Source: Solihabitans fulvus (GTDB lineage Bacteria > Actinomycetota > Actinomycetes > Mycobacteriales > Pseudonocardiaceae). From it: DNA of 64,000 nt. The position numbers were made by a program, and so were the translations under genes. Location: positions 175,060-239,059 of the forward strand of contig NZ_VUOB01000002.1 in NCBI RefSeq assembly GCF_008386585.1. Reading direction: 5' to 3'. The stretch's first letter is position 1, and each line of letters starts with the position of its first letter. The notes beneath the pieces are model-generated. The model ran no database searches, was not told the origin of the DNA, and was given only the letters and a program-made list of their open reading frames with translations. Shown piece by piece: positions 18,034 to 26,906 of the stretch.

Positions 18034-18860
18034 CGGCGCTGCCGGAGTTCCTGCGCCACGCGCTGCTGGCCGGCACCGCGATCGCCGCGGCGGCCGGGCT
18101 GGTCGGCTACTTCCTGGTGCTGCGGGCGCAGGTGTTCACCGGGGACGCGCTGAGCCACGTCGCGTTCACCGGGGCGCTGGCCGCGTTGGCGTTCGGCGTC
18201 GACCCTCGGATCGGCCTGTTCGCCGCGACGATCGCGCTGGCGCTGCTGATGGGCGCGCTCGGGCGCAGGGGGCGCGCCGACGACGTGGTGATCGGCAGCG
18301 TCTTCGCCTGGATCCTCGGCCTCGGCGTGCTCTTCCTGACGATCTACACGACCTCCCGCAGCACCGCCAACGGCACTGCGGGTGTCACCGTGCTGTTCGG
18401 CTCGATCTTCGGTCTGTCCGCCGACCAGGCCACGGTGTCGGCGGTGATCGCGGTGGCGATCTGCGTCGCCGTGCTCGCGTTGGCCAGGCCGCTGCTGTTC
18501 GCCAGCATCGACGAGGCGGTGGCCAGGGCGCGCGGCGTGCCGGTGCGGCTGCTCGGCTTCGGCTTCCTCGCGCTGGTCGGCGCGGCGACCGCCGAGGCGA
18601 CCCAGGCGGTCGGCGCGTTGCTGCTGCTGGGTCTGCTCGCCGCGCCGGCCGGCGCCGCGCAGCGGCTGACCGCCCGGCCGTTCGTCGCGCTCGCCCTGTC
18701 CGGTGCGCTGGCGGTGGGGGAGCTGTGGGCCGGCCTCGGCCTGTCCTACGCCGTCGGCTCGCTGCCGCCGAGCTTCGCGATCCTCGCCGTGGCGACCGGG
18801 GTCTACGCGGTCGTGTGCGCTGCGACCGCGCGGAGGGGCCGGTCGCTGAAGTCAACCTGA
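18030..18860 (+). CDS. Metal ABC transporter permease (second)
   Basis: A 276-residue ABC-3 family permease, homologous to the preceding one but divergent. It again starts by ATGA overlap. The conserved VFTGDALSHVAFTGALAAL segment and the AEATQAVGALLLLGLLAAPA helix are diagnostic of the family. Two permease genes in tandem suggest an obligate heterodimer. About 100 bases without a clear terminator separate it from the next lipoprotein gene. Confidence 0.85.
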   Translation: MTALPEFLRHALLAGTAIAAAAGLVGYFLVLRAQVFTGDALSHVAFTGALAALAFGVDPRIGLFAATIALALLMGALGRRGRADDVVIGSVFAWILGLGVLFLTIYTTSRSTANGTAGVTVLFGSIFGLSADQATVSAVIAVAICVAVLALARPLLFASIDEAVARARGVPVRLLGFGFLALVGAATAEATQAVGALLLLGLLAAPAGAAQRLTARPFVALALSGALAVGELWAGLGLSYAVGSLPPSFAILAVATGVYAVVCAATARRGRSLKST

Positions 18861-18968
18861 ACGAATTCGGCTCCGTCCCGTGGTTTCAGGCCGCGCTCAG
18901 GCGGCGGCGACACCGTTGGTGACGACCGGCGGTGCGCCGGCTTCGATCGTGGGACCGAGGAGCAACCT

Positions 18969-19418
18969 GTGGATGCGACAACACGCCGACCGAGCCGCGG
19001 CAGGATCGCGCGAGTGGCCGGTGCCGCGCTGACCGTCGGTGGTCTCGTGTTGGCTCTCACCGCGTGCGGGAGCTCGTCCGGCGCGTCCGGGGCGAGCTCG
19101 ACGCCGCCGTCACCGTCGTCGAGCAAGGGCAAGTCCGGCAAGCACGGCGCCACCGGGGTGACCGGCCAGGTCACCGCCGAGAACGGCGACAGCTGGACCG
19201 TCACCACCAAGGCGGGCAAGCAGTTCACGGTCGCCATCACGCCGCAGACCCAGTTCGGCACCAAGCAGCAGCCAGGCACCAAGGACCAGTTCCCGGTCGG
19301 GACCGCAGTGCGGGTCGCCGGACAGGTGAGCGGCACGACGGTGACCGCGTCGCGGGTCGCCCCGCCTGCCCCGCCCAAGACCTCCACGAGCGCGTCGCCG
19401 ACCACCACGACGTCCTGA
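18969..19418 (+). CDS. Small lipoprotein with DUF5666-like domain
   Basis: A 149-residue predicted lipoprotein. The GTG start follows GAGGAGCAACCT. The signal peptide ends at the lipobox LTAC, then comes a Ser/Gly/Lys linker and a small beta-barrel-like domain with GQVTAENGDSWTVTT and FPVGTAVRVAGQV, typical of DUF5666 (OB-like) proteins, and a Ser/Thr/Pro tail. It sits outside the membrane; the role is unknown. It could belong to the metal operon by position, but the 108-base gap argues for its own promoter. Confidence 0.7.
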   Translation: MDATTRRPSRGRIARVAGAALTVGGLVLALTACGSSSGASGASSTPPSPSSSKGKSGKHGATGVTGQVTAENGDSWTVTTKAGKQFTVAITPQTQFGTKQQPGTKDQFPVGTAVRVAGQVSGTTVTASRVAPPAPPKTSTSASPTTTTS

Positions 19419-19428
19419 CGAGGGGTGG

Positions 19429-19459
19429 GGCCGCGCCGGGCACGGAGCCCGGCGCGGCC
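19429..19459. terminator. Bidirectional terminator hairpin
   Basis: A perfect 13-bp GC stem (GGCCGCGCCGGGC and its complement) with loop ACGGA lies between the convergent lipoprotein and lyase genes. Confidence 0.8.
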
Positions 19460-19469
19460 TCGGCGGATG

Positions 19470-20333
19470 TCAGTGCTGGACGGACGTGCTGACCGAGAAG
19501 TCCGCGAAATAGGCGTGCACCGTGGACTTCGGGCCCCACGAGGTGTCGTGGCCGCCGAAGAACGTGGAGAAGAAGACGCCGGAGAACGGGATGGTCGAGA
19601 TGCCGGCGGTCTTGGCGTTGAGCACCTGCTTCCCGTCGTACCAGACGGTGACCTGCTGGGCCTTCCGGTCGACCTGCTGTTCGATGGCGTGCCAGCCGCC
19701 GTCCGCGGCGAAGTGCCACGAGCCGAGGCCGAGGTCGACGCCGTAGCCGGTCGGGCCGGACGTGGTCGGCGAGTAGAAGTAGACCTCGCCGGGGTTTCCG
19801 CCGCGCCACATGTAGCGGGTCGAGAAGCCGCCGCAGTGGTTTCCGCCGCTCTCGCAGCCGATCGCGCCGCCGTAGAGGCCGGGCAGCTTGCCGGCCTTGC
19901 CCCAGTCGTAGTTGGTCGGGAACTTGACGTAGTACTTGAGGTCCAACGTCTGCGCCGACTTCAGCTCGGGATGGTTGACCTGCCCGAAGTCGGTGTAGAA
20001 CTGGCCGCCGCCAGGGTTGGGGCAGTTGGAGCAGGAGTTCGCCGAGGATCCCTTGCCGTAGGTGACGTCCAGGACCGGCCCGGCCGGCGACGCCGGGTCC
20101 GCGGCGGCCTTGAGGTCCTTGAAGCCCCAGGTGCCCTTGCTGGCCTCGCCCCAGGCCTTCGACCAGGTCGAGGACGGGAAGCCGGCGAACGTGCCGGACC
20201 AGGCCGGCGCCGCGGCGTGCGTGGACGTGTCGGATGCGGTGGGGGCGGCCACCGCCGAGGTCGCGGCGGCACCGAGCAGGCACAGGGCCGCCGTGGCCGC
20301 GAGCGCGACGCTCCGAACGAAGGTAGCTGTCAT
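19470..20333 (-). CDS. Secreted polysaccharide lyase, PL14-like (alginate or polyuronate lyase)
   Basis: A 287-residue exported protein. The ATG at 20333 has AAGGAGAGCC upstream and opens a classical signal peptide ending near AVAAP (about residue 29). The jelly-roll-like body contains GKLPGLYGGAIGC, GFSTRYMWRGG and the late SGVFFSTFFGGHD pattern, as in PL14 polyuronate lyases; PL20-type glucuronan lyases share similar motifs. These cleave acidic polysaccharides by beta-elimination. Two Cys pairs near CSNC and the GxxGCESGGNHC stretch probably form disulfides. It is single-gene, with its own terminator. Confidence 0.7.
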   Translation of the reverse strand: MTATFVRSVALAATAALCLLGAAATSAVAAPTASDTSTHAAAPAWSGTFAGFPSSTWSKAWGEASKGTWGFKDLKAAADPASPAGPVLDVTYGKGSSANSCSNCPNPGGGQFYTDFGQVNHPELKSAQTLDLKYYVKFPTNYDWGKAGKLPGLYGGAIGCESGGNHCGGFSTRYMWRGGNPGEVYFYSPTTSGPTGYGVDLGLGSWHFAADGGWHAIEQQVDRKAQQVTVWYDGKQVLNAKTAGISTIPFSGVFFSTFFGGHDTSWGPKSTVHAYFADFSVSTSVQH

Positions 20334-20528
20334 TGCTGGCTCTCCTTGCCAGGTGCGCGCGGCCGCAGTGCCGCGTTGGCAGGAGAAAATGGGCTGCCCC
20401 ACGGCAATCGACTGGCTGAGACCGCGCGTTGCTGTCGGCAACGGCCGCCCCCAACGTGGAGGGTGGCCGCCTGGCGGGGCGTGTCCACCTTGGCGGAGCC
20501 GGGCGGACGCGTCAAGCACGCAGATGGG

Positions 20529-21017
20529 TCAGAGCGGGCGATGCATGATGTGCAGTCCCACGAAGCCGTGCACCGGATGGTCGAACCCCTCCGGCAGCGT
20601 GCCGAGCACGGCGAAACCAAGCGACCTCCACAGCGCGACGGCCCTGGTGTTGGTCTCCACCACCGCGTTGAACTGCATGGCGCGGTAGCCCGCCGCCCTC
20701 GCCCAGTCCAGGGCGTACTCGCCGAGCGCGCGCCCGACGCCCCGGCCCGAGTGCGCCGGTGCCACCATGAAGCTCGCGCTCGCGACGTGCGCGCCGGGGC
20801 CCGCCTGGTTGGGGTTCATCTTCGCGGTGCCCAGCACGACGCCGGCCGCGTCGACGGCGATGACCGTGTGCCCCGGCGGTTCGAGCAGCCAGATCGAGCG
20901 TGCCCGGTCCTCGGTGAGGTCTCGGTCGTAGGTGTAGGTCTCGCCGGCCGCGACGATGTCGTGCAGGAACGGCCAGATCGCCGGCCAGTCCTCGACGCGC
21001 ACGGGTCTGATCTGCAT
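20529..21017 (-). CDS. GNAT family N-acetyltransferase
   Basis: A cytoplasmic acetyltransferase of about 162 residues. The acetyl-CoA loop is visible as SGRGVGRAL, followed by the helix LGEYALDWARAAGYRAMQFNAVVETNTRAVALWRS (positions about 95-130). The C-terminal segment LPEGFDHPVHGFVGLHIMHR is typical of a common actinobacterial GNAT subgroup. The start at 21017 gives the standard MQIRPVR N-terminus; an in-frame ATG four codons earlier is possible. The substrate is not predictable. Confidence 0.8.
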   Translation of the reverse strand: MQIRPVRVEDWPAIWPFLHDIVAAGETYTYDRDLTEDRARSIWLLEPPGHTVIAVDAAGVVLGTAKMNPNQAGPGAHVASASFMVAPAHSGRGVGRALGEYALDWARAAGYRAMQFNAVVETNTRAVALWRSLGFAVLGTLPEGFDHPVHGFVGLHIMHRPL

Positions 21018-21098
21018 GACAGCCAGCATGACCGCCGGTCACGCCGCACCGCGACCGGATTTCGGTGCCGTGCGACCGGATTTCGCGCGGTGCCTCGG

Positions 21099-23327
21099 TC
21101 AGCCTTCCCTCGCCGACTCGACCTGCCCGGCCGACGCGCCGGGCGAACCACGCCGGACCGACTCGAGCAGCAGCTGCGACACGTCCCGCACCTCGACGTT
21201 GGTGGCCACCGCCTCGCTCTGCCGTTGGTCAAGGCCGTCGGTGAGCATGACCCGGCAGAACGGGCAGCCGGTGACGATGGTCTCGGCCTCGGTGGCGATG
21301 GCTTCGTCGACCCGCTCCAGGTTGATCCGCTTGCCGATCTTCTCCTCCATCCACATCCGCGCGCCGCCGGCTCCGCAGCACAGCGACCGGTCCGCGTGCC
21401 GAGGCATCTCGGCGAGCGTGGCCCCGGCGAGGTCGACCAGTTCGCGCGGCGGCTCGTAGACCTTGTTGTGCCGGCCCAGATAGCAGGGATCGTGGTAGGT
21501 CACGGTCGGCCCCTCGGCGCCGGCCACCGGCTTGACCGGGGTCAGCGCGCCGACCCGCACCAGCCGGTTCAGCAGCTGCGTGTGGTGCACGACCTCGTAG
21601 TGCCCTGCCAACTGCGGATACTCCCGGCCGAGAGTGTTCATGCAGTGCGGGCAGGTCGTCACGATCTTGCGCTGGTTCGGTTCGCGGCCCTCGAACACCG
21701 CGTTCAGCGTCTCCACCGTCTGCTGCGCCATCATCTGGAACAGGAACTCGTTGCCGGAGCGCCGCGCCGGGTCGCCGGTGCAGGTTTCCTCCATGCCGAG
21801 CACCACGTAGTTCACGCCGGCCAGGTGCAGCAGTTCCGCCGTGGCCCGCACGGTCTTGCGCGCGCTGTCCTCGAACGCGCCGGCGCAACCCACCCACAGC
21901 ACGTACTCGACGTCCTCGGCGAGCGCGCCGTCGAACACCGGCACCTCGAAGTCGAGGTCCTTGGCCCAGTCGAGCCGCCCCGCGTTGTTCTGTCCCCACG
22001 GGTTGCCCTTGTTCTCCAGGTTGCGGAACAGGGTGCCGAGCTCGCTTGGGAACTCCGACTCGATCATCACCTGGTAGCGCCGCAGGTCCACGATGTGGTC
22101 GACGTGCTCGATGTCCACCGGGCACTGCTCGACGCATGCGCCGCAGGTGGTGCAGGACCACAGGACCTCGGGATCGATCACCCCGCCGACCTCCGCCGTG
22201 CCGACCAGCGGGCGGGCCGCCTGGTCCGGTCCTGAGCCGGGCACCCGACCGAATCCGGACTCGGGCACGCCGTGCCCGCCGCCCGGCACGATGTCGACGC
22301 TGCCCTCCTCGGGCGTGGGGACACTGTCGATGAGGTACGGAGCCTTGGCGAACAGGTGGTCCCGCAGATCCATGATGACCAGCTTGGGGGACAACGGTTT
22401 CCCGGTGTTCCAGGCGGGACACTGGCTCTGACACCGGCCGCACTCGGTGCAGGTGGCGAAGTCCAGCATGCCCTTCCAGGTGAAGTCCTCGATCTTGCCC
22501 CGCCCGAAGACGTCGTCCTCGCCAGGATCGTCGAAGTCGATCGGCTTGCCGTGCGACTCCATCGGCAGCAGCGGACCGAGGGCGTCCGGCAGCCGCTTGG
22601 TGGTGACGTTCAGCGGTGCCACGAAGATGTGCAGGTGCTTGGAGTGCAGCACCAGCACCAGGAAACCGACGATGACGCCGATGTTGCCGAGCAGGAACAC
22701 CGTCTCGACGACGGAGTTCGCGGTCGCGCCCAGCCCGGCGAGCGGCTTTGCCAGCAGCCAGGAGGCGAATGGCCAACCGCTGTCGCCGAACGGGAAGTGC
22801 CCGGTGTTGACCTGTGCGGCCCGGTACAGCAACAGGGTCACCATGACGCTCGCGATCATCGCGAGCACCAGCCAGGCAGGGCCGGTGTGCGAGCCGTAGA
22901 ACCGGGACGCCCGCTCCTTGCGCTGCGGCGCGTTGCGCACCCGGATCACCGCGAACGTCGCGAGGCCGGCGAGCACGCCGACGGTGAACAGGTCCTCGAG
23001 GAAGCCAAGCCACGGCTGCCGCCCGAACCACCAGAACGCGAAGTCGGGGGTGAACAACGCGCCCCACGCCTCGACGATGGTGAACAGCAGCACCACGAAT
23101 CCCCAGAACGTGACGAAGTGCGCGACGCCGGGCACCGACCAGCGCAGCAGCCTGCGCTGGCCGAACACCTCGCGCAGCTGCGCCGCAGCCCGCGCGCCGA
23201 TGGCATCCGTTCGGCCGCCGGTCGGCTGACCGGAACGGATCAGCCGGAACAGCCACCATGCGCGCCTGCCAGCCAGGCCGAGCCCGACGATGGTCAACAG
23301 CAGGCCGAGAACCAACCGAACCAACAC
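21099..23327 (-). CDS. Membrane Fe-S oxidoreductase, heterodisulfide-reductase/GlpC-like
   Basis: A 742-residue protein combining five or so N-terminal membrane helices (about 1-235, NarI/HdrE-like), a ferredoxin module with two 4Fe-4S motifs (CTECGRCQSQC and CTTCGACVEQC) and two C-terminal CCG domains including SLCCGAGGARMW. This is the usual actinobacterial (Fe-S)-binding reductase thought to pass electrons between quinone and a soluble partner such as FadE or ETF; the exact reaction is unproven. GTG start with GGAGGG ahead. It follows the HNH-like gene after 30 bases. Confidence 0.82.
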   Translation of the reverse strand: MLVRLVLGLLLTIVGLGLAGRRAWWLFRLIRSGQPTGGRTDAIGARAAAQLREVFGQRRLLRWSVPGVAHFVTFWGFVVLLFTIVEAWGALFTPDFAFWWFGRQPWLGFLEDLFTVGVLAGLATFAVIRVRNAPQRKERASRFYGSHTGPAWLVLAMIASVMVTLLLYRAAQVNTGHFPFGDSGWPFASWLLAKPLAGLGATANSVVETVFLLGNIGVIVGFLVLVLHSKHLHIFVAPLNVTTKRLPDALGPLLPMESHGKPIDFDDPGEDDVFGRGKIEDFTWKGMLDFATCTECGRCQSQCPAWNTGKPLSPKLVIMDLRDHLFAKAPYLIDSVPTPEEGSVDIVPGGGHGVPESGFGRVPGSGPDQAARPLVGTAEVGGVIDPEVLWSCTTCGACVEQCPVDIEHVDHIVDLRRYQVMIESEFPSELGTLFRNLENKGNPWGQNNAGRLDWAKDLDFEVPVFDGALAEDVEYVLWVGCAGAFEDSARKTVRATAELLHLAGVNYVVLGMEETCTGDPARRSGNEFLFQMMAQQTVETLNAVFEGREPNQRKIVTTCPHCMNTLGREYPQLAGHYEVVHHTQLLNRLVRVGALTPVKPVAGAEGPTVTYHDPCYLGRHNKVYEPPRELVDLAGATLAEMPRHADRSLCCGAGGARMWMEEKIGKRINLERVDEAIATEAETIVTGCPFCRVMLTDGLDQRQSEAVATNVEVRDVSQLLLESVRRGSPGASAGQVESAREG

Positions 23328-23357
23328 GAGCCCTCCGCGTCCGGTAACAGGTGTGCG

Positions 23358-23861
23358 TCAGTGCGAGCGTCCGTAATAGCGGCACGCCTTGATGGCGTAG
23401 CGCATCGTCCGAACCCGCCAGTACTTCTGGTAGAGCGCGGTGCCGCGCGGCAACCCGAGCGTCAGGTCTCCGCCGGCCGACGGGTCGCCCTCGTCGTACC
23501 GCTCGGTGGCCCAGCCGAGCCGAGCCCGCCGCAGGGCCATCCCGCTGGACGCGAGGCCGCCGGGATCCGGCGGCGGATCGTTGCAGAACCGGTGCCGCAG
23601 CTGGAGATTGGGCAGCCCGCCCTCGGTCACGCCGGCGACGCCGCCCTCGTGGTCGACGACCGCGCGCCCCGGATGATCGTGCGCGCCGGTCAGCCGAACC
23701 GGGAGTCCACAGTGGACGCACGGATAGCCGACGCGGCTGCGGAAGGCCTGCCGCCGGTCCGCCTGGGTCGACGGATCCCTCGGGGTACCTGGGCCGCGCC
23801 CGAACGCGCCTCGATCGGCGCCCGCGACCGCGTCGCCCGCCCGGCGAACCCGCCATCTCAT
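23358..23861 (-). CDS. Unknown 167-residue protein with HNH-like zinc-finger pattern
   Basis: I do not recognise a named family. The ATG has GGAGG upstream. The basic N-terminus is followed by CVHCGLPVRLTG, HDHPGRAVVDHEGG and LRHRFCND, an arrangement of Cys and His that resembles the treble-clef zinc site of HNH proteins, although the catalytic HH/HN signature is not clear. The C-terminus is basic and Tyr-rich. The gene immediately precedes the Fe-S oxidoreductase on the same strand. Confidence 0.5.
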   Translation of the reverse strand: MRWRVRRAGDAVAGADRGAFGRGPGTPRDPSTQADRRQAFRSRVGYPCVHCGLPVRLTGAHDHPGRAVVDHEGGVAGVTEGGLPNLQLRHRFCNDPPPDPGGLASSGMALRRARLGWATERYDEGDPSAGGDLTLGLPRGTALYQKYWRVRTMRYAIKACRYYGRSH

Positions 23862-23986
23862 AGCTGGGCCTCCTCCGCCGGTGTGATCGACGCCACTTCG
23901 AGGAGGCTAGTGAGGGTATTCGTCGGGGCGCCAGAGGCCGAGTGGCCCATACACTCCCATGGCGCAACGGAACGTTCCGTATTCCG

Positions 23987-25297
23987 CTATCTGCCGCGAC
24001 GAGCGCGCCCCGCGCGCAGCGAGGACGACGCGGCGGTACCGCCGAGCACGATCAGCAGCACCACCACGATGACCAGTTCGCGGGGCCTGGTCAGCGACGA
24101 CGGCGGCGGTTCGCCCGGACGCCGGGGGCCGACCGGTGCCAGCGCGAACGCCCGCTGGGACGGCCGAGCGGTCGGCGCGACCGACCCGCTCGGCACCGAG
24201 GAAGCGGTGCCGCCCGGTCCGGGTGGCTGCGCCGCGCCGGGCGGCGGAGTCGTTGTGGCACCCGGGACTGCGCCGTTCGGCGGCGGTCCGTTCGGCTGGC
24301 CCGGCGCGTTGGTCGGGGTGCCGCCTGGTGGCGGGACCGTCGGCGGCGGGCCGGTTGTCGGCGGTGGGGGCGGGGGAGTGGTCGGCGGCGGCTGCGCGGC
24401 GGCGATGCAGCCGGTCGCGTCCGTCTCGAACACGGCCGGTCCCGTGGCGACCGCCTGGGCCCCGCCGGATCCGTCCAGCCGCACCCGGTAGAGCCGGCTG
24501 CCGCCGTCGGCGCCGTTGACGGCGTAGAGGTTTCGCTCCGCGTCGACGACCACCGAGCCGTAGCCCGGCCAGACCGGCGAACCCGGCAGCCCGGCCGGGG
24601 TCGACACGACGGAGACGTCCCCGGTGCCCGGATCGATGCGGACGATCCGCGCCGACCCGTAGCCGGTGGCGGACACCCCGTACAGCGCGCCGCTGGCCGG
24701 ATCGCGGCCGATGTCGCCGACGCTCAACCCCAGCAGTGCGGGCCGGAGTTCGGTCCTGCGCAGCACGCGCAGATAGGAACCGCTGGCCGGGTTGACGTCC
24801 ACGGCGTAGAGGAGGAAGTCCACGTGCACGTACAGCGTGCCGCCGAGCACCTCGCCGCCGTAGGAGTGCTCGAGATACGGGTCGCCCCACCACGGCGCGT
24901 CCGTGCCGCCCGGCCGGCCGAGATCGGTGACGACGCCCCGGCGGTCGAACCGCACCACGTGCGCGCCGTCGATGAACTGCCGGCCGAGGTGACTCGTGGC
25001 GATGCCGTAGCCGGTGTCCTGGTCGGCGGCGTAGCCGATCGCGGTCACCGTGTACCCGAGGTCGGCGACCCGGCTCGTCTCGCCGGTCGCCAGTTCGACC
25101 CGGGACAGAGTGGACGACGTACCCCACGAACCGGTCCGCACCTGATAGGACACGCAACTCGGGGCCGCCGCACCGGCCGGTGGCCACCCGATTGCCGTAA
25201 TCGCGCACAGTACGAATGAACCGCTCAACGCGAACAGTCGCAGGGCGATCGATCGTCGACGCTCGATGCTTGCGGCGGCACGGTGTTGTCTGCGCAT
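23987..25297 (-). CDS. Secreted, C-terminally membrane-anchored beta-propeller-like protein
   Basis: A 436-residue surface protein of unknown function. It has a signal peptide (about 1-45), a repeat-rich body (46-285) with propeller-like GxLYxVxxxxG strands (YAVDVNPASG, LYGVSATG, LYAVNGADGG), a long Pro/Thr/Gly-rich stalk (about 300-390), then one hydrophobic helix near residues 412-428 with a basic tail, so it is probably held in the membrane by its C-terminus. No sortase motif is seen. It may bind a cell-envelope or external ligand. Confidence 0.6.
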   Translation of the reverse strand: MRRQHRAAASIERRRSIALRLFALSGSFVLCAITAIGWPPAGAAAPSCVSYQVRTGSWGTSSTLSRVELATGETSRVADLGYTVTAIGYAADQDTGYGIATSHLGRQFIDGAHVVRFDRRGVVTDLGRPGGTDAPWWGDPYLEHSYGGEVLGGTLYVHVDFLLYAVDVNPASGSYLRVLRRTELRPALLGLSVGDIGRDPASGALYGVSATGYGSARIVRIDPGTGDVSVVSTPAGLPGSPVWPGYGSVVVDAERNLYAVNGADGGSRLYRVRLDGSGGAQAVATGPAVFETDATGCIAAAQPPPTTPPPPPPTTGPPPTVPPPGGTPTNAPGQPNGPPPNGAVPGATTTPPPGAAQPPGPGGTASSVPSGSVAPTARPSQRAFALAPVGPRRPGEPPPSSLTRPRELVIVVVLLIVLGGTAASSSLRAGRARRGR

Positions 25298-25497
25298 TCG
25301 ACGCTCGCATCTCCGGGATTCACCCGTATCGCAGGCTTTACCGGAACCGTATCCGGTGATCTAGTTGCTGACTAGTGGGCTTTGTTGAGCCGACCCTGTC
25401 AAGCGATGCCGAAAGAATGACCTATGACTGTTTCCTGGTTAGTCGGCGGCACCGTGACGGATTCTGTTGCGCCATTAGTGTGATAGGAGTCGGACGA

Positions 25498-26256
25498 ATG
25501 AGTGTTTATCTCGAGGGGCTGCTCTGGGTGCTGGCCGCCTCGGTGTTCGCGGTGGGGCTGACCGTCGCGATTCGACGATTCGGGTCGGCCGAGCTGCGCG
25601 AGGCGAACAACGACGCGGCCGGCAAGGTCTTCAGCATCGTCGGCGGGTTGAGCGCCGTGCTGATCGCGTTCGTCCTGATCGCCCAGTTCGACGGAATCAC
25701 CAGCGCACGAGCCAGTACGGCCAGGGAAGCGGACAACCTCGTCGCGGTGTACTGGGCGGCGGATTCCCGCCCTGCCGCCGTGCGGGCGCAGATTCAGGAA
25801 CTCTGCCAAAGCTATGCGAAGGAGGTCGCCGACGAGGAGTGGCCTGCCATGGCGCGCGGCGAATCGGTCAGCGCACGCGGCGGGGAACTGCTGGACAAAC
25901 TGCACGCCGCCATCGCCTCGGACACCACGACCTCGGTGCAGGCGCAGGCCGCCACTGATCCGATGCTGGAGCTGTACATGGCGCGGCAGGACCGGCTGGA
26001 GCGTGCCGCCGAGCGGGTGAATCCCGTGGTGTGGCTGGCGCTGATCATCGGCGCGCTGATCTCCATCCTGTTCCCGCATCTGTTCGGCGGCCCCAAGTTC
26101 GCCGCGCACGCCATCATCATGGTGACCCTCAGCGCCACAATGGTGTTGCTGCTGTTCGCGATCTACCAGTTGCAGAACCCCTTCGGCGGCGGCGCGCGGG
26201 TGACTCCTGAGGCGTTCCGGCTGGCGCTGGACCGTTTCGGGTCACACCTCGGTTGA
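25498..26256 (+). CDS. DUF4239 (bestrophin-like) membrane protein
   Basis: A 252-residue integral membrane protein. AGGAG lies at proper distance from the ATG at 25498; the frame extends upstream without another good start. It has two N-terminal helices, a soluble helical stretch with the family pattern TAREADNLVAVYWAA, then two C-terminal helices. DUF4239 proteins are distant relatives of bestrophin-like channels; function in bacteria is not established. Confidence 0.75.
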   Translation: MSVYLEGLLWVLAASVFAVGLTVAIRRFGSAELREANNDAAGKVFSIVGGLSAVLIAFVLIAQFDGITSARASTAREADNLVAVYWAADSRPAAVRAQIQELCQSYAKEVADEEWPAMARGESVSARGGELLDKLHAAIASDTTTSVQAQAATDPMLELYMARQDRLERAAERVNPVVWLALIIGALISILFPHLFGGPKFAAHAIIMVTLSATMVLLLFAIYQLQNPFGGGARVTPEAFRLALDRFGSHLG

Positions 26257-26311
26257 CCGGTGATCGTCGGCGTGCGACCGTGGCCGCACCCGAGGGTGAC
26301 ACGGAGGCCCG

Positions 26312-26902
26312 GTGGAACCGGCTGCGCAGCACGGCATGGGGCCCCGACGTGGGATCGACGGCGAGACGGTGCGGCTGCTGCCGATGCCGGGGCTCTACCT
26401 CGGTCTCGGCCTGTACCTGATCTGTGTCGCGGCGGGCGGCGCGCTGGCGCTGGCTGGCGTCCTCCGCGAGCTGTGGCTGGCGATCCTCGCGCCCGCGGTG
26501 CTGGCCGTCGGGCTGTTCCTGGTGCTGCGGCGCGGGTTCGGCGTTCGCCTCGACGACGCCGGGGTCACCGTGCTCCGGCCGTGGCGGCGGCGCACGACCC
26601 GGTGGGCCGACATCGGTGGGCTGGTGTTCCTGCACCGCCCCAGCCCCGACTCGCACGACACCTGGCTGGTGCGGTTGGCGGTCGAGCCGGGGGCGGGTCT
26701 GCGGCGCGGAGACATCCCCCGGCACGCGCCCGGCCCGGTGCTGATGCGGTTGACCACGGTCGGCACCGACCGCGAGCCGCCCGCGCCGGGCGCGAACCGG
26801 GAACTGGCCGCGCAGGGCCGGATCTTCCGCGAGCTGATCCGGCGCGGGGTGCCGGTTGAGGAGCGCGGCTACGTCGACTGGGTCCTGCGCGCGACTCCCT
26901 GA
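26312..26902 (+). CDS. Membrane protein with bacterial PH-like domain
   Basis: A 196-residue protein beginning at a GTG preceded by GGAGG. Two hydrophobic helices (about 25-70) are followed by a beta-rich domain with FGVRLDDAGVTVLRPW and TRWADIGGLVF, which is the bacterial PH-domain pattern. The C-terminus is helical. Function is unknown; such proteins sit at the inner face of the membrane. It converges on the amino-acid transporter with only four bases between. Confidence 0.6.
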   Translation: MEPAAQHGMGPRRGIDGETVRLLPMPGLYLGLGLYLICVAAGGALALAGVLRELWLAILAPAVLAVGLFLVLRRGFGVRLDDAGVTVLRPWRRRTTRWADIGGLVFLHRPSPDSHDTWLVRLAVEPGAGLRRGDIPRHAPGPVLMRLTTVGTDREPPAPGANRELAAQGRIFRELIRRGVPVEERGYVDWVLRATP

Positions 26903-26906
26903 ACTG